A stretch of DNA of 18,157 nucleotides, from positions 1 to 18,157 of the forward strand of contig JAHFSN010000007.1 of NCBI GenBank assembly GCA_023265735.1. The letters are read 5' to 3'. The notes under the pieces are model-generated. The model was not told where the DNA came from and made no database searches. It saw only the letters and a list, made by a program, of their open reading frames with translations. The DNA comes from Spirochaetaceae bacterium (GTDB lineage Bacteria; Spirochaetota; Spirochaetia; JABEVK01). The translations under genes were made by a program, and so were the position numbers. Within the stretch, counting starts at the first letter, position 1, and each line of letters begins with the position of its first letter. Positions 6,797-14,084 of the stretch are shown here, piece by piece.

Positions 6797-9127
6797 TCAG
6801 CTATGGATGGTCAGCCGGAGGTTCGGTTCCCACGCCACCTCGAACTTGCGGTCGAGGACGCGCCGCTCTTCCCCTCCCGCGATGATCTTCTCAATCTTCA
6901 TGGGCATGTTGATTTCCAGGATGCGGGGCGGGTGGCTCAACTGGCCCGTCATGGTGAACTCCAGGACGCCCGAGTTGTTCGAAAGCGAGAAGTCAAACGT
7001 CCCAAAATGGGAGGGAGCGTTCTGGACTCGGATGGCGTCGGGGCTCTCGGTCCAGTGCTGGGGAATGACCGGGAAGAAGACCAACCGGTCTCCCTCCTCG
7101 TAGAAGAGAAGGTTGCGGATGAGGTGGAGGAGCTCGGCCGAGGCCCAGCCGTGGTGGCCGTCTCCCATGCAGCCGCCGTTGGTCTCGGGGTGGATGGCCT
7201 CGGGGAAGGTCCAGGTGGTGGTGGCGTGGTCGAGGATCCAGTACAGGATGGGCAGGGCCATGGTCGAGCGGTCGAAGACGTAACATTCGGCCACCTGGGC
7301 GGTCAGGTAAACGTTGTAGCCGGAATGCAGGAGCTTGTGGAAAAACGCCGTAGACTGCATGAACCGCTTGCGAATGAGTTTGAGGGTCAGGCGAACGTCG
7401 GGCCGGGACGCCGGAAACATCTGGAGCGGGTACACGCTGGCCACCGTGCCGATCATGCTCGAGTCCTTGCGTCGGTAGGGGGACGACGGGATGTAGGCCT
7501 CCCCCAGCTCCTCTTGGGTCCGGGCAATGGACTGTTCGATATCCGCCAGGTACGCCTCATTTTCTCTCTCGAGGGCCGAGACGTCCTTGCCGAGGATCTT
7601 GCCGATGCGGATCAGGTCGCGTATCCCGGACCATCCCCAGAAATCGTCCCAATAGTAGTAGTTCGAGGGGCCAAAATGTTCGGCCGAGTACCCGGCGGGC
7701 AGCAATCCGTAATGGAGCTCCGACGGATCCTTCGACGTCTTCTTCCGGGTCTTGAACACCCACTCGGCGCCCTTCACCAGGGCGGCAAAATGGCCTTCGA
7801 GGAAATCCGTGTCCCGGGTGAACAGGAAGTACTGGCTGATGGTCCAGAGCACCTGACCGTTGGAATCCCATTCTCCGTTCTGAGATTCGAAGAAGCCGTC
7901 GGGCTTCTGCTTCTTGAAGTAGTTTTCCAGGATGCGTTTGACGTCGTCAAAGAACCCCAGCTTCAGCAGGGCGGCCACGGTGTACGCCGCGTCGCGGAAC
8001 CACATCTTGTGGTAGGTGAAGGGTCCCGGGGTCACTTCGTCGCGGTCGACGAGGATGAGAAGGTTGTTCTTGCTCGCCTCGAAGGCCTCGTTGATCCGGG
8101 AATCGGGGGTCATCAGTTTCATCGAGCCCAGCTTCTTCTGCGACCAGACGTCCATGGTCAGGGACCGCAGCGCCGAGAATTTGCGGTCGAGGAAGGAGGT
8201 GGGAACGTCATAATTCCCCATGGGAACCACCACCTTCAGGGAAAAGGCGTTGAGGCTGTCGACTTCCGAACCAAACCGAGCAAAGGCGTTGCAGAGGCCC
8301 GACTTGTCCTCGGACCTGGGGACAGAGCCGCCGGACTCCTGGTCGATCCGGAAGAAACAGTCGCCGCCGCGCTGGTTCGATGCCACCACCCGGTCGGGCG
8401 TCCGGTCAAAGACCACCCTCTGGTTGCCGTTGACGAGGAATTGACGGTCCGCCTCCTGGTATTCGATGGAAAAGACGGGGACGATGCTCTCGGGATTGTA
8501 GGGGCGCACGCTGAGAAAGAATTGGAAGTCCACCTTCTCCTGGGCCACGGGCTCGACGTGGTAGAAGACGACGACGAAGGTTCGGTCGCCCTCTTCGTGC
8601 ATCAGAGCCTCGGAGGTGATCTTGAGGGAATGCTTGTAGAGGGTGCTCTTGATCACCGGGGATTTGTTGACCAGGTACTGGGTGAACTCGGTGGCCTCGA
8701 GGCGCGAGGGGCAGATCACATCCTCTCCGCGCTTGACCCAGAAGTCCAAGGACCAACCATCTTCCAGCGGAGTGACCAGCCCCCGGGGGTCGACGATGGC
8801 CTCGTGGTTCGAATGGGGCGACGAAAAGCCCGTCCAGTTGCGGTTGGTCAGGTTGATGGACAGGTAGGAGCTGGGAAGAAAGCTCGTGTCCTTGGGGTTG
8901 TACTGCTTTTCCACCCAGAAGGGCCAAACCCAGTCGCTGTTGGGCTGGATGGCGTTGATGTTGTAGAACGAGCGCGACAGGATGTCGAGGTTCAGCGCCA
9001 CCAGTTCGTCGGGAGCGTCGAGGCCATTGCCTTTGCCGAGCTGCTTAATGGCCTCCCACCGGGGCAGAAAGGCGCGCAGATTGAAGTGCTTCGCCACAAG
9101 ACCGATGACCGTTTCGACAATGTCCAT
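6797..9127 (-). CDS. Six-hairpin glycosidase-like protein, family unassigned
   Basis: This 776-residue protein has the layout of an inverting or phosphorolytic carbohydrate enzyme with an N-terminal beta-sandwich (about 40-330) and an (alpha/alpha)6 toroid (about 340-680), then a C-terminal beta domain. Candidate active-site stretches are MWFRDAAYTV (375-384), DGFFESQNGEWDSNGQ (410-425), NYYYWDDFWGW (489-499) and FPEAIHPETNGG (641-652). The R-D pair and the acidic residues at 419, 421, 643 and 648 are the likely functional residues by analogy with glycogen-debranching, GH63 and GH15-like toroids. It has no signal peptide, so it should act in the cytoplasm. The ATG at 9127 follows an AGGTGG seven bases upstream. 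It heads a minus-strand run with the MFS, FrnE and amidohydrolase genes. The substrate is unknown. Confidence 0.75.
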   Translation of the reverse strand: MDIVETVIGLVAKHFNLRAFLPRWEAIKQLGKGNGLDAPDELVALNLDILSRSFYNINAIQPNSDWVWPFWVEKQYNPKDTSFLPSSYLSINLTNRNWTGFSSPHSNHEAIVDPRGLVTPLEDGWSLDFWVKRGEDVICPSRLEATEFTQYLVNKSPVIKSTLYKHSLKITSEALMHEEGDRTFVVVFYHVEPVAQEKVDFQFFLSVRPYNPESIVPVFSIEYQEADRQFLVNGNQRVVFDRTPDRVVASNQRGGDCFFRIDQESGGSVPRSEDKSGLCNAFARFGSEVDSLNAFSLKVVVPMGNYDVPTSFLDRKFSALRSLTMDVWSQKKLGSMKLMTPDSRINEAFEASKNNLLILVDRDEVTPGPFTYHKMWFRDAAYTVAALLKLGFFDDVKRILENYFKKQKPDGFFESQNGEWDSNGQVLWTISQYFLFTRDTDFLEGHFAALVKGAEWVFKTRKKTSKDPSELHYGLLPAGYSAEHFGPSNYYYWDDFWGWSGIRDLIRIGKILGKDVSALERENEAYLADIEQSIARTQEELGEAYIPSSPYRRKDSSMIGTVASVYPLQMFPASRPDVRLTLKLIRKRFMQSTAFFHKLLHSGYNVYLTAQVAECYVFDRSTMALPILYWILDHATTTWTFPEAIHPETNGGCMGDGHHGWASAELLHLIRNLLFYEEGDRLVFFPVIPQHWTESPDAIRVQNAPSHFGTFDFSLSNNSGVLEFTMTGQLSHPPRILEINMPMKIEKIIAGGEERRVLDRKFEVAWEPNLRLTIHS

Positions 9128-9146
9128 TAAGTTTCCACCTGGGAAC

Positions 9147-9175
9147 AGGCTACGAGGGCTCCGCGTTCAAGTCAA
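9147..9175 (-). promoter_or_regulatory. Candidate promoter of the glycosidase gene
   Basis: On the minus strand TTGACT (9175-9170, 5 of 6 matches) and TAGCCT (9152-9147, 3 of 6) are separated by 17 bases. Transcription would start near 9140, right at the AGGTGG ribosome-binding site, leaving a leader of about 13 bases. The weak -10 keeps confidence low. Confidence 0.35.
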
Positions 9176-9183
9176 GGAAGACC

Positions 9184-9227
9184 TTTCAGGTTTCTGAAAA
9201 CCGTTGACGGGGGACAGAGCTTCCCCC
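9184..9227. repeat. Two small inverted repeats in the 9128-9251 divergent gap
   Basis: TTTCAG (9184-9189) with CTGAAA (9194-9199) and GGGGGA (9209-9214) with TCCCCC (9222-9227) are perfect inverted repeats with loops of four and seven bases. They lie between the divergent glycosidase and DUF1801 genes and could be operators or leader hairpins. Short repeats like these also occur by chance. Confidence 0.35.
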
Positions 9228-9251
9228 ACCATGGGAATCCGGAGGACGAGA

Positions 9252-9608
9252 ATGGGTGCCGTCGACGACTATCTGGCCGGTTTCGAAGGGCCGGTCCGCG
9301 AGCGTTTGGAGGAAATCCGCCGGGTGATCCGGGAGGAGGTGCCCGACGGAACCGAGGTGATGAGCTACGCCATCCCCACCATGGACTGGAGGGGGCGGCA
9401 CCTGATCCACTTCGCGGGGTTCAAGAAGCACATTGGCGTCTACCCCACCCCCCACGGCATCACGGCCTTCGAGACCGAACTGGCGCCCTACAAGAAGGCC
9501 AAAGGTTCGGTGCAGTTTCCCCACGACCAACCGTTTCCCCTTGAACTCCTGCGGGACATCGTCCGGGCGCGGCTGGCCGACGAGCGGGCACGTCAGACCT
9601 CTAGGTAA
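9252..9608 (+). CDS. DUF1801-domain protein (YdhG-like)
   Basis: This 118-residue protein matches the DUF1801/YdhG group by its pattern: VDDYLAGFEGPVRERLEEIR at the N-terminus, the EVMSYAIPTM motif (36-45), FAGFKKHIGVYP and SVQFPHDQPFP. The family has a compact alpha/beta fold that some members use as a putative iron chaperone, but its function is not firmly established. The ATG at 9252 is chosen because GGAGG (9241-9245) lies six bases upstream. In-frame TTG 9204 and ATG 9231 lack such a site. The protein is cytoplasmic. D-lactate dehydrogenase follows 50 bases later on the same strand. Confidence 0.82.
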   Translation: MGAVDDYLAGFEGPVRERLEEIRRVIREEVPDGTEVMSYAIPTMDWRGRHLIHFAGFKKHIGVYPTPHGITAFETELAPYKKAKGSVQFPHDQPFPLELLRDIVRARLADERARQTSR

Positions 9609-9609
9609 T

Positions 9610-9638
9610 CTGACAAAAGTACCAAGAATTAGTATGGT
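9610..9638 (+). promoter_or_regulatory. Weak candidate promoter of ldhA
   Basis: CTGACA (9610-9615, 5 of 6 matches) and TATGGT (9633-9638, 4 of 6) are separated by 17 bases, just past the DUF1801 stop. The predicted start point near 9645 would fall within the AAGGGA (9642-9647) that serves as the ribosome-binding site, so either the start is slightly upstream or the site is spurious. Confidence 0.25.
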
Positions 9639-9658
9639 GTGAAGGGAGCCGCAAAAAC

Positions 9659-10696
9659 ATGAAGACCGCTGCCGAGCTGAAGATTGCCTTCTACGACACC
9701 AAGCCCTACGACCGGGAGTCTTTCGAGCGGCAGAACAAGGCGTTCGGGTTCCAGCTCAAGTTCTTCCCCAGCCACCTCACCGACGAGACCGTGGCCCTGT
9801 GCAAAGGCTACGACGCGGTCTGCGTGTTCGTGAACGACCGGGTGACCAAGGCCGTGGTCGACCACCTCGCCGAGTTGAACGTCCCCCTCCTGGCCCTCCG
9901 GAGCGCCGGATACAACAATGTCGACCTCAAGGCCGCCACCGGCAAGATTAAGATCACCCGGGTTCCCTCATATTCTCCCCACGGAGTGGCAGAGCACGCC
10001 GTGGCCCTGATGCTGACCTTGAACCGCAAGACCCACCGGGCCTTCTACCGCACCCGAGACAACAACTTCGCCATCCACGGGCTCATCGGCTTCGACATGT
10101 ACGGCAAGACCGCCGGCATCGTCGGCACGGGCCAGATCGGCCGCATCGTCTGCGAGATTCTCCTGGGGTTTGGAATGAAGGTGCTGGCCTACGATCCGTA
10201 TGCCCCCGCCGACTGGGCGGCGGCCAAGGGCGTGGAGCTCGTCGATCTGGGTACCCTTTACGAACGTTCCGACATCATCAGCCTCCACTGTCCCCTGACG
10301 CCCCAAAACATCCACATGATCAACCGGGGCACCATCGAGCTGATGAAGAAGAACGTCATGATCATCAACACGGGGCGGGGCAAGCTCATCCGTTCGGAGG
10401 ACCTTCTCGAGGCTCTCCGGGACGAAAAGATCGGGAGCGCCGGCCTGGACGTGTACGAAGAGGAAACGGATTATTTCTTCGAGGACTTTTCCAGTCACAT
10501 CATGAAGGACGACGTGCTGGCCCGGCTCATCAGCCTGCCCAACGTGCTGGTCACCAGCCACCAGGCGTTCTTCACCGAAGAGGCCCTGGCCAACATCGCC
10601 AACACCACCCTCGAGAATATCCGAAGCTACTTCTTCGACGGGAAAGTGCTGAACGAAGTGTGCGCCGAGCCCGCGAAGGACGGAAGCTGCCAATAG
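9659..10696 (+). CDS. ldhA: D-lactate dehydrogenase (LdhA type)
   Basis: This 345-residue cytoplasmic enzyme reduces pyruvate to D-lactate with NADH, regenerating NAD+ in fermentation. The NAD-binding Rossmann motif is GIVGTGQIG (153-161). Catalytic residues of the D-2-hydroxyacid dehydrogenases are visible: R240 in NTGRGKL, the glutamate in DVYEEET (264-270) and H301 in SHQAF. The stretch DYFFEDFSSHIMKDDVLARL and the following HQAFFTEEALANI are characteristic of the LdhA branch rather than SerA or GyaR. The length is slightly above E. coli LdhA (329). The ATG at 9659 follows an AAGGGAG at a rather wide spacing of about eleven bases. The upstream gene is DUF1801. No related function is evident nearby except the central-carbon genes further right. 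Confidence 0.92.
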   Translation: MKTAAELKIAFYDTKPYDRESFERQNKAFGFQLKFFPSHLTDETVALCKGYDAVCVFVNDRVTKAVVDHLAELNVPLLALRSAGYNNVDLKAATGKIKITRVPSYSPHGVAEHAVALMLTLNRKTHRAFYRTRDNNFAIHGLIGFDMYGKTAGIVGTGQIGRIVCEILLGFGMKVLAYDPYAPADWAAAKGVELVDLGTLYERSDIISLHCPLTPQNIHMINRGTIELMKKNVMIINTGRGKLIRSEDLLEALRDEKIGSAGLDVYEEETDYFFEDFSSHIMKDDVLARLISLPNVLVTSHQAFFTEEALANIANTTLENIRSYFFDGKVLNEVCAEPAKDGSCQ

Positions 10697-10714
10697 CCGT
10701 CCGCAGGGGATTTT
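10678..10714 (+). terminator. Possible terminator overlapping the ldhA stop codon
   Basis: GGACGG (10678-10683) pairs with CCGTCC (10697-10702) around the ldhA TAG. A TTTT run (10711-10714) follows eight bases after the stem. The stem is short and the T-run displaced, so this is tentative. Confidence 0.3.
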
Positions 10715-10783
10715 ACAGAACGTTTCTTGACTAAGTCCCTCCCGTTGGTCTTTGCTGGACTAATAGGAACTAGGAGGGACTCT

Positions 10784-11071
10784 GTGACCCGGGTCAACGA
10801 GGACAATTGGCGTTTGCACTTTTGGAACACGTGGGAGTCCTGGGACGACGACCAGGAGCACGCCTTCCTGCGCCTTTTCCCCAATCCTGTCGTCTACATG
10901 AAATGGGCCGAGACTCCCCACGCCGAGTTCGGGCACAAGGCGCCCTGGGAATTCGTGCGAAGCTACGGCACCTACCCCTATCTGGAATACCTGAGAGATC
11001 TTGCCACCCGCGATTACTGGGATAAGGTGTGCCGGGAATGGGTGGACCGTCAGACCGCCAAGCGGGCCTAG
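10784..11071 (+). CDS. Small tryptophan-rich protein of unknown function
   Basis: I do not recognise this 95-residue protein. It starts at GTG 10784, chosen because GGAGG (10773-10777) lies six bases upstream. A TTG at 10727 is also in frame but unsupported. It has eight tryptophans (W9, 14, 17, 20, 41, 55, 79, 86), an acidic cluster near 18-25 (ESWDDDQE), several aromatic-charged pairs and one cysteine (C83). There is no signal peptide and no transmembrane helix, so it should be soluble. The composition suggests a compact, aromatic-rich fold. It is convergent with the small membrane gene, and the two stop codons share the bases CTAG. It lies 87 bases after ldhA. Confidence 0.65.
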   Translation: MTRVNEDNWRLHFWNTWESWDDDQEHAFLRLFPNPVVYMKWAETPHAEFGHKAPWEFVRSYGTYPYLEYLRDLATRDYWDKVCREWVDRQTAKRA

Positions 11072-11274
11072 TCCCGATCAATCTTGTCGAGGATTTCGCG
11101 GTTGGTTTCTGCAGTGAGGAACTCGAGCTTTCGCTTCTGGACCTCGAGCTCTCCCCGGCGGATCTCAAGCTCCGCATTTTTCAGCTTGAACCATTTGCCA
11201 GCGAGAATGCCCCCGATGATGAGAGAGGGGAGAATGATGAAGAGGCTGACAATGGCGACAATTCCTTCGGACAT
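11068..11274 (-). CDS. Small membrane protein with C-terminal coiled coil
   Basis: The ORF is open from 11346, but I favour the ATG at 11274. That gives 68 residues: one hydrophobic helix (about 5-27, GIVAIVSLFIILPSLIIGG), then a charged stretch (30-65) with regular spacing of leucines and glutamates that reads as a coiled coil. The layout resembles PspB-like inner-membrane proteins, but I see no family signature. The longer form (92 residues from the ATG at 11346) would start with a basic tail encoded by a GC-rich palindrome that looks regulatory, and has no ribosome-binding site. A promoter-like sequence ends only about eight bases before the ATG, so the transcript could be leaderless. An ATG at 11280 is an equal alternative. 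Confidence 0.6.
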   Translation of the reverse strand: MSEGIVAIVSLFIILPSLIIGGILAGKWFKLKNAELEIRRGELEVQKRKLEFLTAETNREILDKIDRD

Positions 11275-11281
11275 GTTCATG

Positions 11282-11335
11282 AGGATAAGGGCGATTTCCC
11301 GACAGGTCAACGTCTTGACCCGGGGCCGCCCCGGG
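11282..11335. promoter_or_regulatory. Promoter-like sequence, inverted repeat and GC stem between divergent genes
   Basis: On the minus strand TTGACC (11310-11305) and TATCCT (11287-11282) are spaced by 17 bases, with a predicted start point near 11275. TTGACC is one arm of a perfect inverted repeat, GGTCAA-CGTC-TTGACC (11305-11320). This abuts a GC-rich 7-base-pair stem, CCCGGGG (11319-11325) with CCCCGGG (11329-11335). The layout is suitable for a regulator of the membrane protein gene and the acid phosphatase gene, but I cannot identify one. Confidence 0.35.
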
Positions 11336-11414
11336 CGGTTCCTCATGGAAAGTGCACAGAGTCCTCATTGTCACCTCATATCCGCTTCACATCCTTCCGG
11401 CCCAGGAGACTCTC

Positions 11415-12113
11415 ATGAAAACGTTCGTCCTCTTGTTCAGCCTTCTGCTGGCTGGTACGGGGCTCTTCGCCCAAACGAAGGAAGCCGCCCCGTTCACCAC
11501 GGCCGCAGAGGTCAACCTTCTGGAATTGCTTCCTCCTCCCCCTTCCGGTGATTCCGCAGTCACCAAGGCCGAGCTTGACGCCCTGGTGGCCCTCCAGGCC
11601 GCGCGATCCCCCGCCCAGTCCGAGAGGGCCGTGGCCGACGACGAGGAATCGGTCTGGCGCTTTGCCGACGCCGTAGGAAATCCCGGTTTCACCAAGGAAA
11701 AGCTCCCCGTGTTCTCGGCCTTTTTTGGCCGCCTGGTGGCCACCGAGCCAGCCGTCGTTGACCCGGCAAAGGACTCGTGGAAGCGGCCCCGGCCCTACCT
11801 GGCCGACAGCCGGTTGAATCCCCTGCTCAAGAAGAAGACCTCGGGGGCCTACCCCTCGGGACACGCCACCATCGGGACTCTGATGGGCATCGTGCTGTCC
11901 AACATGCTGCCTGAACTGCGAGGGCCCCTCATGGAGAGGGCGGCCGAGTTCGCTGCCAACCGCTTGGTCGCGGGGATGCACTACGCCAGTGATATCGACG
12001 CGGGGAAGCGCTCGGCCACGGCCATAGCGGCGGTGATCCGCACCAAGGCCGACTACGCCGAGCAGATCGCCGCGGCCAAGGCCGAACTACGCGCGGCTCT
12101 GGGCTACAAGTAA
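11415..12113 (+). CDS. Exported class A (PAP2-type) acid phosphatase
   Basis: This 232-residue protein has a signal peptide (1-19, cleavage after LFA) and the PAP2/class A phosphatase motif set: K119 followed by R126-P127, PSGH at 147-150, and N182-R183 followed by H189 and D193. These correspond to KxxxxxxRP, PSGH and SRxxxxxHxxxD, with Asn in place of the usual Ser before the third arginine. H150 and H189 are the likely catalytic histidines. The enzyme should release phosphate from organic phosphomonoesters in the periplasm, like PhoN/PhoC. The ATG at 11415 is supported by AGGAG (11404-11408) six bases upstream. A GTG at 11352 is in frame but would prevent a proper signal peptide. It is divergent from the small membrane gene and convergent with PEP carboxylase. 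Confidence 0.85.
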   Translation: MKTFVLLFSLLLAGTGLFAQTKEAAPFTTAAEVNLLELLPPPPSGDSAVTKAELDALVALQAARSPAQSERAVADDEESVWRFADAVGNPGFTKEKLPVFSAFFGRLVATEPAVVDPAKDSWKRPRPYLADSRLNPLLKKKTSGAYPSGHATIGTLMGIVLSNMLPELRGPLMERAAEFAANRLVAGMHYASDIDAGKRSATAIAAVIRTKADYAEQIAAAKAELRAALGYK

Positions 12114-12120
12114 GGATTTC

Positions 12121-12147
12121 GGCGGACTCGGTTCAGCCGGGTCCGCC
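12121..12147. terminator. Bidirectional hairpin between convergent phosphatase and PEP carboxylase genes
   Basis: GGCGGACTCGG (12121-12131) pairs with CCGGGTCCGCC (12137-12147) around TTCAG, giving an 11-base-pair stem with one G-T wobble. It sits seven bases after the phosphatase stop and seven before the carboxylase stop. No T-tract follows on either side, so it may act as a barrier or processing site rather than a classical intrinsic terminator. Confidence 0.5.
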
Positions 12148-12153
12148 TCCAGC

Positions 12154-13614
12154 CTATCCGAGAAAATGCCGGGCCTGGCCGGCCAATAGGACGAGCTCCG
12201 TCACGCTCTCCGACTTGCCATCGTTCAGCGCCTTGAGGATCTGGTCGCTCAACTTCTTCTGGTGGGGGTCGATCTCGTAGCGGATGCCCAGTTCGTCCAG
12301 CTTTTCCAGGAGTCCCTGGGGCAGGTACGGAGAATCGGGGTTGAGGCTCCTCAGGGCGTCGCGCAGGTCTTCCTCGAAGAAGTAGTAGACCTCCCGGGCC
12401 CGGCTGTACGAGGCGGGGGTGAAGGTCGTGAGACCCAATAGCTCGGGCGGGCAGCCCAGGGAGTACAGAGAAGCCGTGAAGCTGATGGCCCGGGGCAGGG
12501 TGACGCCGTCGAGGCTACGGGCGTAGCCGAAGAGACCCGTGTGCAACTTGCGGTCCCGGCGCTTGGGGATGAACTTGGCCATCTTGTTCACCACGGGGGC
12601 CAGTTCCTTCACTTGGGCCTGGTAGACCTTCGTGTACTCCTCGGTGAGTTTCAGGGCGCTCTCGGCGTCGATAACGGTGGCCTTGCCTGGCTGGTAGTGG
12701 TTCTGCAGGTAGTGGACCCCGTCGCGGATCTCGTCGAGCGGGTAGTCGTACTTGAAGGCCGACTGGAGGGTGAAGGTCTCCACGCTCGGGTATTCCCGGG
12801 TGAACCGGCGGACGGTCCGGGGGCTGAGGTTGCCGCGGAATGGGGCCGACCCGGCGCCCAGGATGGGATGGAGCCGGACTCCGATTTCCTGGGAGAGCTT
12901 CTCGAGGCGCATCAGGGCGATCTTGTTGCTGACCACGGCGCCGAAGGTGCCGTAGTTCATGGCCGGATCGGACCGGGCGAGGAACACGCGCTGGTCGGTG
13001 ACCTTCTTGTCGGACAGGTAGTCGCGGACGATGGTGTCGGCGGCCAGCTGGTGGTACAGGTCTTCCATGAGGGGAATGACGTTGACCGTGGACGGCTTGA
13101 ACTGGCCGATCCATTCGCCGATGGTGATGTCGCCCTTCTTGAACACCTTGTCCTGGCGGCCGACAATGAAGTCCTTGTAGTACAGGTAGATGTGGTCAAT
13201 GGACGAGGCGCTGTCGGTCATGGGCAGGATGACCTCGAAGATGGGCGCCACGTCGCGCTGGTAGAACAGGGCGCTGGCGTCGAAGCTCCGGGGGATGCTC
13301 TCGAGGGTCTCGAGGAGGATCTTGGCTTCGGCTCGCTCTTCGACGGGGTTGGGAACCCGGAGCGTCAGGAAGACGTCTTCCCCCAAGATATGCTCGCGGA
13401 AAAAGGAATCGTAGGTGGTGAGCAGCTTCTTCACCACGTAGTTGTCGACTTCCTTGCCTTCCACGTCCCACATCTGCTCGTCGATGCCGAGGTGGCTGTA
13501 GGTGTAGAACGCCTCTTTCACTTCGTCCTCACCACCGATCTTTTGGCCGCGGGCGAAGAACGGCACTTGGACGTTGTCGGGGTGCTGGGTGCTCATGCAG
13601 CGGGGAATTTTCAT
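12154..13614 (-). CDS. ppcA: Archaeal-type phosphoenolpyruvate carboxylase
   Basis: This 486-residue enzyme carboxylates PEP to oxaloacetate, replenishing the TCA cycle. It is the archaeal-type (PpcA) form, unrelated in length to the roughly 900-residue bacterial/plant enzyme. The N-terminus MKIPRCMSTQHPDN (1-14) and the HLGIDEQMWDVEGKEVD segment (41-57) are close to signature sequences of that family. Other fitting stretches are LRVPNPVEE (85-93), ARSDPAMNYG, and GNLSPRT with the TFTLQSAFKYD region. The length is typical (about 480-530). The ATG at 13614 agrees with the family N-terminus, although no ribosome-binding site is visible. The archaeal-type enzyme occurs mainly in archaea and only a scatter of bacteria. 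The gene stands alone and is divergent from the DUF2917 gene. Confidence 0.93.
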   Translation of the reverse strand: MKIPRCMSTQHPDNVQVPFFARGQKIGGEDEVKEAFYTYSHLGIDEQMWDVEGKEVDNYVVKKLLTTYDSFFREHILGEDVFLTLRVPNPVEERAEAKILLETLESIPRSFDASALFYQRDVAPIFEVILPMTDSASSIDHIYLYYKDFIVGRQDKVFKKGDITIGEWIGQFKPSTVNVIPLMEDLYHQLAADTIVRDYLSDKKVTDQRVFLARSDPAMNYGTFGAVVSNKIALMRLEKLSQEIGVRLHPILGAGSAPFRGNLSPRTVRRFTREYPSVETFTLQSAFKYDYPLDEIRDGVHYLQNHYQPGKATVIDAESALKLTEEYTKVYQAQVKELAPVVNKMAKFIPKRRDRKLHTGLFGYARSLDGVTLPRAISFTASLYSLGCPPELLGLTTFTPASYSRAREVYYFFEEDLRDALRSLNPDSPYLPQGLLEKLDELGIRYEIDPHQKKLSDQILKALNDGKSESVTELVLLAGQARHFLG

Positions 13615-13694
13615 GGCGAAAAATTAGCGGAAAACCCGGGTCCACGCAAGAGAAGACGCGGCCCTTTCGACGCATTTCTGACAAAAACACCCGG

Positions 13695-13706
13695 TTTTTG
13701 CAAAAA
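13695..13706. repeat. Perfect palindrome TTTTTGCAAAAA in the PEP carboxylase upstream region
   Basis: A 12-base perfect palindrome lies 81 bases upstream of the PEP carboxylase ATG and 94 before the DUF2917 ATG, in a gap of 185 bases otherwise without features. It could be an operator or a simple A/T-tract. Simple composition makes chance occurrence plausible. Confidence 0.35.
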
Positions 13707-13799
13707 TCCAGAAACTTGGCTCAAAATGACCGCACTTCGTCCCAATCGGGCCTCGTTCCCGGGCTAGAGCCGCCCTATCTTGGTCCCATGGAGGTCACC

Positions 13800-14084
13800 A
13801 TGGACAAACTTCTGGAAAACAACGAGTTTCTGAACCTGACGGTGAGGGATCGGACCGTGGCGGTGGCCCGGAGCGGCCAGTTCTGGTTGACCCGGTCCGG
13901 GGATTCGGAAGATTATTTTCTGGTCGCCGGTGAAGCTCTGTCCCTCCCCCGGGGGCGGTGGCTGATCCAGGCGCTCCGCGGCGGGCTGGTCTCGTGCACC
14001 GACGACGTCCCGGCCCCTCAAAAGATTCCCTTCGGGAGGCTGTCGAGTGAAGCGGGTTGTCTTCCTTCTCTTTCCCGGATTTGA
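13800..14084 (+). CDS. DUF2917-domain protein
   Basis: This 94-residue protein carries the DUF2917 pattern in GQFWLTRSGDSEDYFLVAGE (about 25-44), followed by LPRGRWLIQALRGG. The family has an RmlC-like cupin-type beta fold and no established function. The start ATG at 13800 is supported by GGAGG (13790-13794) five bases upstream. An ATG at 13788 is in frame but overlaps that site. The last part (SSEAGCLPSLSRI) is translated from bases that also begin the next gene: the stop lies 38 bases inside the GlxA-type regulator. That large overlap implies co-expression. No signal peptide. Confidence 0.72.
   Translation: MDKLLENNEFLNLTVRDRTVAVARSGQFWLTRSGDSEDYFLVAGEALSLPRGRWLIQALRGGLVSCTDDVPAPQKIPFGRLSSEAGCLPSLSRI

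Noticed and set aside
6803..9130. A 775-codon open frame on the plus strand opposite the glycosidase gene
   Set aside because: It mirrors the real gene codon for codon, with the low-complexity Gly/Val/Asp/Glu composition typical of antisense frames in GC-rich DNA, and shows no domain motif.
10727..10766. TTGACT and TAATAG as a promoter for the tryptophan-rich gene
   Set aside because: The spacing is 28 bases, too long for a sigma-70 promoter, and no hexamer fits at 17.
11124..11151. Repeated CTCGAGCT in the small membrane gene
   Set aside because: Explained by repeated Glu-Leu/Lys-Leu codons in the coiled coil.
12541..13767. Long plus-strand open frame opposite the PEP carboxylase gene
   Set aside because: The minus strand carries clear family motifs, and the plus frame is a GC-driven shadow without recognisable features.
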